Shown here in pieces: positions 7,956-14,050 of a stretch of DNA of 16,001 nt (its first letter is position 1; each line of letters starts with the position of its first letter). Origin of the DNA: CAZDKO01 sp964506075 [NCBI: uncultured bacterium] (lineage in GTDB: Bacteria > CAZDME01 > JAYEMH01); NCBI GenBank assembly GCA_964506075.1, contig CAZDKO010000033.1, positions 1-16,001 of the forward strand. The letters run 5' to 3'. The position numbers and the translations under genes are program-made. The notes below the pieces were generated by a model. The model worked only from the letters and a program-made list of their open reading frames with translations, was not told the origin of the DNA and ran no database searches.

Positions 7956-9592
7956 CTTTTTACCCCCCGGGTAAATCTATTTCCGTCCGGCGCGGCACGA
8001 CAATTTTAGAGGCGGCTCATCAGCTTAAAATTGGCATAAACGCCCATTGCGGCGGTAACGGCCAATGCGGACGCTGCCGGGTAGAGATAAGAAACGGACA
8101 GGCCCTGGTCCAACCGTATGCCCACCTGACCAGTGAAGAAATGAATAAAGGTATATGTCTTGCCTGTATGACCAGCGTGGAAAGTAACCTGGATATTTTT
8201 ATCCCGCCGGAAACTTTACTTGATAAAGGGGTTTTAGAGAAAAAATTAACCGCCAGAGAAAAAATTTTAGAAAAACCCTGGGAATTAAAACCGGTTTCCT
8301 CTTTTAAACCTTACGGACTGGCAGTTGATATCGGGACTACGACCGTGGTCGCTAATTTAATTGATTTAAAGACCGGGAGGTTTTTAAATACCTGTTCCAG
8401 ATTTAACGGTCAGATAAGCTGTGGCAGTGATGTTATTTCAAGAATAGTTTACGCTAAAGATTCTAAAAGGCAGAACCATTTAAAATCTTTGGTTACAGAT
8501 ACGATGAATGAAACCATTGAAGAATTGGTTTCCCTGGAAAACATATCCTTTGAAGATATAGGTTGTGTTTCTTGTGCCGGAAACACGACGATGATTTATC
8601 TTTTACTGGGATTAAACCCGCAGCCCATCAGGGAGAATCCTTATACGGGAGCTAAATTTGAAACTACTTTTTTAGCCAAGGATTTAGGTTTAAAGGCAAA
8701 TTCTGAAGCGCTTGTTTATCTGGTCCCGGGTGTCAGCAGCTTTGTCGGAGGGGATATAACCGCCGGGGTTTTAAGTGTCGGGATGTATAACTCTAAAGAA
8801 GTTTCTTTATACATAGATATCGGGACAAACGGAGAAATTGCCCTGGGTAATAAAGACTGGCTGGTGGCTTCTTCCTGTTCGGCCGGGCCGGCTTTTGAAG
8901 GGGCCGGGGTGAAATCCGGCCAGAGGGCTATCCCAGGAGCAATTGAGAAAATATCAATTGATTCAAAAACTTTGAAAGCTGATTTTCAGGTAATTGGCGA
9001 TAAGAATCCTACCGGTATCTGCGGTTCGGGACTGATAGACCTTTTAGCGGAAATGTTTCGTTGTCACATTATTGACCGGATAGGCAAAATAAATTTAGAC
9101 CGCCAGAACCATCGTCTCAGAGTCAATAAAGGAAACAAAGAATATGTTCTGGTCCGGGCCGGGGAAAAGGGCGCCGATAAAAACATAACCATCAGTGAAG
9201 TAGATATAGATAATTTAATGCGGACCAAGGCGGCTGTTTATTCGGGACAGAAATTTCTTCTGGAAAGCTTAAATCTTTCTTTTGAAAAAATTGAACAGAT
9301 TTTTATCGCCGGCTCTTTTGGCAATTATCTGGACATAAAAAACGGTATCGCTATTGGTTTACTGCCTGATTTACCAATAGAAAAATTTAAATTTGTCGGT
9401 AATGGCTCGTTATCAGGGGCTCAGCTTACTCTGCTTTTCCATAATTTCCGGGTTGAATCAAGCAGTCTCGCCGGTAAAATTACTTATCTGGATTTAGGTT
9501 CATCGGCTAAATTTATGGACGAATATACTGCCGCTTTATTCCTGCCACATACCGACCTTTCACTTTTTCCTTCGCAAAAACATAATGTATGA
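7937..9592 (+). CDS. RACo-type reductive activator of the corrinoid protein
   Basis: ATP-dependent activator that returns inactive Co(II) corrinoid protein to Co(I) using a ferredoxin-type cluster; equivalent in context to orf7 beside acsC in Moorella. Residues 1 to about 95 form a plant-type [2Fe-2S] ferredoxin domain with ligands C38, C44, C47 and C74. From about residue 127 an ASKHA ATPase fold begins: DIGTTT at 131-136 (phosphate 1), DIGTNGE at 294-300, and IAGSFGNYLDIKNG from 457. The C-terminus has the family's ALFLPHTDLSLFPS. At 551 aa it is about 80 residues shorter than the roughly 630-aa Carboxydothermus RACo, and the ATPase fold starts almost directly after the ferredoxin domain. 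The ATG lies inside acsC (19-bp overlap) with no clear ribosome site, so it is probably translationally coupled. Other members of this ferredoxin/ASKHA family activate different corrinoid methyltransferases, but position makes AcsCD the likely client. Confidence 0.9.
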   Translation: MDTCRITFYPPGKSISVRRGTTILEAAHQLKIGINAHCGGNGQCGRCRVEIRNGQALVQPYAHLTSEEMNKGICLACMTSVESNLDIFIPPETLLDKGVLEKKLTAREKILEKPWELKPVSSFKPYGLAVDIGTTTVVANLIDLKTGRFLNTCSRFNGQISCGSDVISRIVYAKDSKRQNHLKSLVTDTMNETIEELVSLENISFEDIGCVSCAGNTTMIYLLLGLNPQPIRENPYTGAKFETTFLAKDLGLKANSEALVYLVPGVSSFVGGDITAGVLSVGMYNSKEVSLYIDIGTNGEIALGNKDWLVASSCSAGPAFEGAGVKSGQRAIPGAIEKISIDSKTLKADFQVIGDKNPTGICGSGLIDLLAEMFRCHIIDRIGKINLDRQNHRLRVNKGNKEYVLVRAGEKGADKNITISEVDIDNLMRTKAAVYSGQKFLLESLNLSFEKIEQIFIAGSFGNYLDIKNGIAIGLLPDLPIEKFKFVGNGSLSGAQLTLLFHNFRVESSSLAGKITYLDLGSSAKFMDEYTAALFLPHTDLSLFPSQKHNV

Positions 9593-9605
9593 AATATTTT
9601 AAGCT

Positions 9606-10274
9606 ATGTGTCAGAATAGATTTAAAAAAGAATTAAAAGATATAATAAAATTGACTGAACGCTATATTATTGAGCAAAGGAGCTTGCTGATGGCTGATTC
9701 TTTAAGGAAAAAAAGAGGATTGTCTATTGATGAACTGAAAGAAAAATATGCCGATTGCCGTCGGTGCAGTCTGTATAAAGAAAGGACAAATTTAGTTTTT
9801 GGAGACGGTAATCCAAAAAGTAAGCTAATTTTTATCGGGGAGGCACCGGGCCGCCAGGAAGATTTAGAGGGTGTTCCTTTTGTCGGTCAGGCGGGGAAAC
9901 TTCTGGATAAGATTCTCGCTTCCATCGGCCTGGGAAGAAACGATATCTATATAGCCAATATTTTAAAGTGTCGGCCGCCCAATAACCGCCCCCCTCAACC
10001 GGAAGAAATCAGCGCCTGCCGGAACATTCTTCGGGAACAACTGGAAATAATCAAACCAGAGTTAATTTGCGCCCTGGGTAAATTTGCGGCCCAGACTTTA
10101 TTGAATACCGAGGAAAAAATAAGTGTTTTAAGAGGGAAATGGTTTGATTTAAAAGAAGCCAGGCTCCTGGTAACTTATCATCCGGCTTATCTTTTACGTA
10201 ATCCTGCCGATAAGCGTCTGGTCTGGGAAGATATGAAGAAGCTTAAAAAAGAATACCTGAAAATAATAAAGTAA
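9606..10274 (+). CDS. Family 4 (type A) uracil-DNA glycosylase, 4Fe-4S
   Basis: Base-excision repair enzyme that removes uracil from DNA. The four [4Fe-4S] ligands C51, C54, C122 and C138 have the spacing of the Thermus UDGa enzyme (68 and 16 residues between the inner pairs). Motif 1 is GEAPGRQEDLEGVPFVG (78-94), followed by KCRPPNNR, and the C-terminal catalytic loop is TYHPAYLLRNP (190-200). The start is uncertain. The ATG at 9606 has no clear ribosome site, but its 28-residue N-terminal extension resembles helical extensions known in this family. The in-frame ATG at 9690 has an excellent AAAGGAG seven bases upstream and would give 194 aa, also a normal length. It sits 13 bp after the RACo gene and 2 bp before priA, so it belongs to the same transcript although its function is unrelated to the acs genes. 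Confidence 0.93.
   Translation: MCQNRFKKELKDIIKLTERYIIEQRSLLMADSLRKKRGLSIDELKEKYADCRRCSLYKERTNLVFGDGNPKSKLIFIGEAPGRQEDLEGVPFVGQAGKLLDKILASIGLGRNDIYIANILKCRPPNNRPPQPEEISACRNILREQLEIIKPELICALGKFAAQTLLNTEEKISVLRGKWFDLKEARLLVTYHPAYLLRNPADKRLVWEDMKKLKKEYLKIIK
9676..9682 (+). promoter_or_regulatory. Ribosome binding site for an alternative glycosylase start
   Basis: AAAGGAG lies seven bases before the in-frame ATG at 9690 within the uracil-DNA glycosylase gene. It is the strongest Shine-Dalgarno sequence near the 5' end of this gene and argues that translation may start at 9690 instead of, or as well as, 9606. Confidence 0.5.
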
Positions 10275-10276
10275 AT

Positions 10277-12283
10277 ATGACTAAAAATAAAAATTATGTC
10301 AAAGTGATTTTTGATTTGCCTGTTGACCGGGAGTTTCATTACCGGGTACCGGCGGCTTTAGAAACAGCGGCGGAAATAGGTAAAAGGGTAAAAGTGCCTT
10401 TCGGTTCCAAAATTATTCCGGGACTTATCGTCGGCTTTTCGGATAAACCCGCTATTCCCGTAGCCAGGGTGAAACCGGTATTGGAAATTCTGGATGATGA
10501 ACCTCTCCTTAACCGGGAAATACTGGACTTGAGCCGCTGGTTAAGCCGGTATTATTTTTGTGCCTGGGGTCAAGCCCTTTTTGAATCCGTGCCGGCAGCC
10601 GTCATAAAAGGGAAACCCGGACGGATAAGACGGATTAAGACCGCTTCTGGCACAGATTCTGAGGAGACCCATCTTTTTTTAAGCCCGGGGCCGGCTCCAT
10701 TAAAATTGATAAAAGACACTTTGAAAAAAAGGCGTAATGAAATTATTCTCTTTTCCGGTTATTCCGGAGTTGAAACGGTATTATTTTCACTTGGAGGTAT
10801 TGATTTTTGCCTTGAGGCGGGAAAACAAATTATTATTCTGGTGCCGGAAATTTCTATGACCTCGCCGATTTTTAGAGTAATCGCTGAGAAATATTCCGGA
10901 CAGGTCGGTGTTTTACACAGTGACTTATCCCGGGGAGAACATTACGAACAGTGGCAGAGGATAAAAAAAGGAGAAGTAAAGATTATAATCGGTACCCGTT
11001 CGGCCGTATTTGCTCCGGCCGTAAATCCGGGAATGATTATGGTTATTGATGAAGAAGACGATTCTTATAAACAGCAGGAAACTCCCCGATATCACGCCAG
11101 AGAAGTCGCCCTCTACCGGGCTCGCCTGAATCAGGCTCTGGTTATTTTAAGTTCAGCGGCTCCTTCGCTGGAAACCTTTCATCTGGCGGACACGAAAAAA
11201 ATCAGAATGGTTGCTTTTCCGGAAAAAATTGATAAACCTTTTTATCCGGAGGTGGAAATTGTTGATATGGGACACGAGCGGTTCAAAGGTAAAATTATTT
11301 CTCCTCCTTTAGAAGAAGCCATTAGAGAAAGAATAGAGAAGAAAGAAAAAATTATTCTTTTTTTGAACCGGCGCGGGTTTGCTACCGTTCTGGCCTGCCG
11401 GCATTGCGGATTTGTTATGCGCTGCCCCGATTGTAACGTTCCTATGGTTTTTCACCAGACCGATAAAACGGCCCGGTGTCATTATTGCAATTACAAAAAG
11501 GAGGTGGCTTCTGTCTGCCCGCAGTGTTACAGCTCTTATATGCGTTATTTCGGCCTGGGGACTCAAAAGTTAGAAGAAATAATTAAAGAAAGGTTTCCCG
11601 GCTCCGGCGTTCTTCGCCTGGATAGCGATTCTACCCGCAGGAGACATGACCGGATAGATATTTTAGAGAAATTCAAAAAAGGAGAAAGTGTTTTTTTGAT
11701 TGCCACGCAGATGATAACTAAAGAAGAATGGAATTTTCCCCGACTCACCCTGGCCGGCGTTATTTCAGCCGATAGCGGCTTTAATTTACCGGATTTTCGC
11801 TCCGGGGAAAAGACTTTTCAAATGTTAATGCAGATACTTACCCGGCTGCGGAAGAGTGGGGATGGGAAAAAAATAATTGTTCAAACTTTAAATCCGGAAC
11901 ACCCGGTTTTTCAGTCAATTAAAAATCATCAGCTTAAAATATTTTATGAACACGAATTAAAATTCCGTAAGGAACTTAATTATCCTCCTTTCAGCCATTT
12001 TGTCAGTATAATAATTACCGGTAAGGATGAAACAAAGGTGGAAAAAACGTCCCGGCGGCTTTTTCTTAAATTAAAGGAAAGAAAGAGCCCTGAATATATT
12101 GAAATCTTAAGCCCCGTGACGCCGGCTTACTCAAAGATTAAAGGGAGACACCGTAAGCAGATTTTTTTGAAGACCGGCCGGGTTGAACATTTAGAAACCC
12201 TGCTTCATAAAGCCATCGGGAGTTTTTCGGCAAAGGCGGATATTAACATAACCGTGGATATTGACCCGGTCAATGTTTTTTAA
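10277..12283 (+). CDS. priA: Primosomal protein N' (PriA) with degenerate helicase motifs
   Basis: PriA rebuilds replication forks after collapse by recognising branched DNA and loading the replisome. This 668-aa protein keeps the N-terminal 3'-end-binding domain (YVKVIFDLPVDREFHYRVP onward) and all eight zinc-binding cysteines (374, 377, 383, 386, 401, 404, 414, 417). The motor is eroded. The Walker A site, normally GVTGSGKT, is GYSGVETV at 161-168, at the same distance from the conserved GKQ, so the lysine and threonine are substituted, not deleted. Walker B is DEEDDSYKQ instead of DEEH-D-x-SYKQ. The KGHDFP region is KEEWNFP (482-488), and QVAGRAGR is QILTRLRK (519-526). Walker A comes about 60 residues earlier than in E. 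coli PriA, so the winged-helix segment is also reduced. It is probably helicase-dead but structurally kept, like actinobacterial PriA. The ATG is 2 bp after the glycosylase stop. Confidence 0.92.
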   Translation: MTKNKNYVKVIFDLPVDREFHYRVPAALETAAEIGKRVKVPFGSKIIPGLIVGFSDKPAIPVARVKPVLEILDDEPLLNREILDLSRWLSRYYFCAWGQALFESVPAAVIKGKPGRIRRIKTASGTDSEETHLFLSPGPAPLKLIKDTLKKRRNEIILFSGYSGVETVLFSLGGIDFCLEAGKQIIILVPEISMTSPIFRVIAEKYSGQVGVLHSDLSRGEHYEQWQRIKKGEVKIIIGTRSAVFAPAVNPGMIMVIDEEDDSYKQQETPRYHAREVALYRARLNQALVILSSAAPSLETFHLADTKKIRMVAFPEKIDKPFYPEVEIVDMGHERFKGKIISPPLEEAIRERIEKKEKIILFLNRRGFATVLACRHCGFVMRCPDCNVPMVFHQTDKTARCHYCNYKKEVASVCPQCYSSYMRYFGLGTQKLEEIIKERFPGSGVLRLDSDSTRRRHDRIDILEKFKKGESVFLIATQMITKEEWNFPRLTLAGVISADSGFNLPDFRSGEKTFQMLMQILTRLRKSGDGKKIIVQTLNPEHPVFQSIKNHQLKIFYEHELKFRKELNYPPFSHFVSIIITGKDETKVEKTSRRLFLKLKERKSPEYIEILSPVTPAYSKIKGRHRKQIFLKTGRVEHLETLLHKAIGSFSAKADINITVDIDPVNVF

Positions 12284-12299
12284 AAAAAAGAAAATCTCC

Positions 12300-12328
12300 T
12301 TGACATTTATTACCCGTTTTGTTATATT
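12300..12328 (+). promoter_or_regulatory. Sigma-70-type promoter of rplM-rpsI
   Basis: TTGACA at 12300-12305 and TATATT at 12323-12328 are separated by exactly 17 bp, a near-perfect housekeeping promoter. Transcription would start near 12335, leaving a leader of about 49 bases before rplM. The leader shows no obvious strong hairpin; it ends in AAGAAGG (12371-12377), the ribosome site of rplM. The promoter starts 17 bp after the priA stop. Confidence 0.85.
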
Positions 12329-12383
12329 TATCTTTCTTAATTATATGTTAAAATCGGGCTAAACAAGAACAAGAAGGTTAATT

Positions 12384-12815
12384 ATGAAAGAAACTTACAT
12401 TCCCACGCCGGATGACCTTAAGAAAAAGTGGTATCTGTTTGATGCCGAAAACGCCATACTGGGGCGGTTAGCCAGCCGGGTGGCACAGATTCTACGCGGT
12501 AAAGATAAATCTTATTTTACCCCTTATCTGGATACGGGAGATTTTGTCATCGTTATAAACGCAGAAAAAGTAAAGGTGACCGGCCGAAAAGAAGACGGGA
12601 AAGTTTATTACCGTCATTCGGGTTATCCCGGAGGACTAAAGTCGGTTAATCTGGCAACTTTAAGAGAAAAGAAGCCGGAAGAAATAATTCAAATAGCCGT
12701 TAAAGGAATGCTGCCGCATAATAAACTGGGCAGAAAACTTATAAAAAAATTAAAGGTTTATCGCGGCACCGAACATCCTCATCAGGCTCAAAATCCTGAA
12801 TTAGTGAAGCTTTAA
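12384..12815 (+). CDS. rplM: 50S ribosomal protein L13
   Basis: Large-subunit protein L13 (143 aa, normal length is about 142), an early-assembly protein that binds 23S rRNA. Recognisable segments are KKWYLFDAENAILGRLAS, then LDTGDFVIVINAEKVKVTG, YYRHSGYPGGLKS and the MLPHNKLGRK motif at residues 109-118; the C-terminal YRGTEHPHQAQNPE is also typical. The ATG follows AAGAAGG by six bases. It is the first gene behind the 12300 promoter and is followed 15 bp later by rpsI, the conserved bacterial L13-S9 pair. Confidence 0.98.
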   Translation: MKETYIPTPDDLKKKWYLFDAENAILGRLASRVAQILRGKDKSYFTPYLDTGDFVIVINAEKVKVTGRKEDGKVYYRHSGYPGGLKSVNLATLREKKPEEIIQIAVKGMLPHNKLGRKLIKKLKVYRGTEHPHQAQNPELVKL

Positions 12816-12817
12816 AG

Positions 12818-12824
12818 AAAGGAG
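12818..12824 (+). promoter_or_regulatory. Ribosome binding site fixing a TTG start of rpsI
   Basis: AAAGGAG ends six bases before the TTG at 12831. No ATG or GTG lies in frame near the expected S9 N-terminus, and this strong site supports TTG as the real start codon. Confidence 0.8.
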
Positions 12825-12830
12825 TTTTCT

Positions 12831-13232
12831 TTGGTTAAGGCAAACGCTGGTTTTTTCTGGGGGACAGGAAGACGGAAAGAAGCGGTAGCCCAGGTGAAAC
12901 TTTGTCCGGGAGAGGGGAAAATTACCGTTAATTCTTTACCTCTGGAAAAATATTTTTCTAAAGATTTAGAGCAGATTATTGTAAAACAGCCTCTCGAACT
13001 TACCGAAACGGCAGGTAAAGTTGATTTATTTATCCGGGTAAAAGGGGGCGGAAAATCCGGTCAAGCCGGGGCTATCCGTCACGGAATTTCCAGAGCGCTG
13101 ATGTCTTATAATGAAGTCTTTCGCGCCGTTCTTAAAAAAGCCGGCTATCTTACCAGGGATTCACGTATGAAAGAGAGAAAAAAATACGGGCAGCGGGCTG
13201 CCCGGAAAAGATTCCAGTTTTCAAAACGGTAA
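12831..13232 (+). CDS. rpsI: 30S ribosomal protein S9
   Basis: Small-subunit protein S9 (133 aa, normal length), whose C-terminal tail reaches the P-site tRNA. Visible are the N-terminal [14 protein letters not shown], then [23 protein letters not shown] in the middle (RGGGxSGQAxAxRHGIARAL in most species), and the tail ending KRFQFSKR. Translation starts at TTG. Its 3' end also carries, on the opposite strand, what looks like the terminator of the convergent operon (13178-13204); the palindrome covers codons for the Gly-Gln-Arg-Ala-Ala part of the tail. I see no clear + strand terminator after the stop, and only 11 bp separate it from the stop of the convergent lipoprotein gene. Confidence 0.98.
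   Translation: MVKANAGFFWGTGRRKEAVAQVKLCPGEGKITVNSLPLEKYFSKDLEQIIVKQPLELTETAGKVDLFIRVKGGGKSGQAGAIRHGISRALMSYNEVFRAVLKKAGYLTRDSRMKERKKYGQRAARKRFQFSKR
13178..13204 (-). terminator. Intrinsic terminator of the - strand operon, inside rpsI
   Basis: On the - strand, CGGGCAG (7 bp), loop CCCG and CTGCCCG form a perfect GC-rich stem (13204 to 13187). It is followed by TA and then seven consecutive T (13184-13178), the classical rho-independent layout. It lies about 40 bp past the stop of the lipoprotein gene, where a terminator for the protease-lipoprotein transcript is expected, but inside the coding sequence of rpsI. On the + strand no T-run follows the stem, so it should be one-directional. Confidence 0.75.
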
Positions 13233-13243
13233 AAGAACGGCTC

Positions 13244-14050
13244 CTATCTGTATTTTTTTAAATCTTCCTTGTTTATCAGTTTAATCTTACCCGTATATAT
13301 GTCCAGTAAAGTTACCGTATTAAAATCTTCAAATTCATAAGATTCAAATACCCGGGCAATGGTTTCAATTATATAGGGAATTATAGCCGGATTTTTCTGG
13401 ATGGGAGCAACGATAAATAGAAATCTTTTGCCTTCTACGAAATCTCCGGTAACATCTACCTTGGCCGGGAATTCCATCATGACTCTCTTTTTTATTTGTT
13501 CAATCAGGAAGTCAGGCCACTTTACCTCTTTGGATTCCAGAATAGGTAGGACCTCTTTCTGGAAAGGCTGTTTCAGGTAAAATATGCGGCGTAAAAAAAG
13601 GTCTCCCGGGGGATAAACCCCCAGCCACGATTTCTTTAAATCATTTACGCTTCCGATCAGAATGCCTTCTATACCGGTTGATTTTTCGGCAATTTTTATC
13701 TCGTAAAAATCAATATCAATATCAGAATTATACAGCACCTTGGTAATGGAAAAAACCAGTTCGTTTAATTTCTGGGCGTTTTCCGCATCAAAGTTTATTC
13801 CTCCCAGAGTGGTAATTTGAAAGAAATTTTCTCCCCGGCATAATACGTAGACGGTCCGGTTAATCTGTTCAGCTTCACCCTCTAAACCGTAATCAGCAAT
13901 GGTCTTTTCAATGGTTTCTATGACTTTTTCTTTGGGATAGTCGAGGGCACAGGAAGAAATAATAAACGGGATTAAAACGAAGAATGCAATTTTGATAAAG
14001 ACAGATTTATTTTTTTGGAGGCTTGGTTTTATTGGATATTTTGTAGGCAA
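13244..14050 (-). CDS. Lipoprotein of unknown function with internal duplication
   Basis: I do not recognise this 268-aa protein. The N-terminus is a lipoprotein signal: a lysine-rich stretch (K4 to K20), a hydrophobic core (21-32) and the lipobox ISSC with Cys34 as lipidation site; Ala at +2 suggests the outer membrane in a diderm. The mature part seems to contain two copies of one domain, about 43-140 and 182-268. Each runs from an IE-x-I-x-K helix through a strand, a helix near V(L/F), a DF-x-x-(I/V) strand, a TG turn and L(I/...)xxxDLKK. The start is TTG, with AGGA five bases upstream. It overlaps the 3' end of the protease gene by 44 bp, so expression is likely coupled and a role together with that membrane protease is a reasonable inference, not shown. 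Confidence 0.8.
   Translation of the reverse strand: MPTKYPIKPSLQKNKSVFIKIAFFVLIPFIISSCALDYPKEKVIETIEKTIADYGLEGEAEQINRTVYVLCRGENFFQITTLGGINFDAENAQKLNELVFSITKVLYNSDIDIDFYEIKIAEKSTGIEGILIGSVNDLKKSWLGVYPPGDLFLRRIFYLKQPFQKEVLPILESKEVKWPDFLIEQIKKRVMMEFPAKVDVTGDFVEGKRFLFIVAPIQKNPAIIPYIIETIARVFESYEFEDFNTVTLLDIYTGKIKLINKEDLKKYR

Noticed and set aside
13593-13622. GGGGG-TTTAT-CCCCC hairpin on the - strand with a seven-T run, inside the lipoprotein gene
   Set aside because: Eight bases separate the stem from the T-run, too far for a normal intrinsic terminator, and the bases encode an uninterrupted part of the protein. A better terminator follows the gene.
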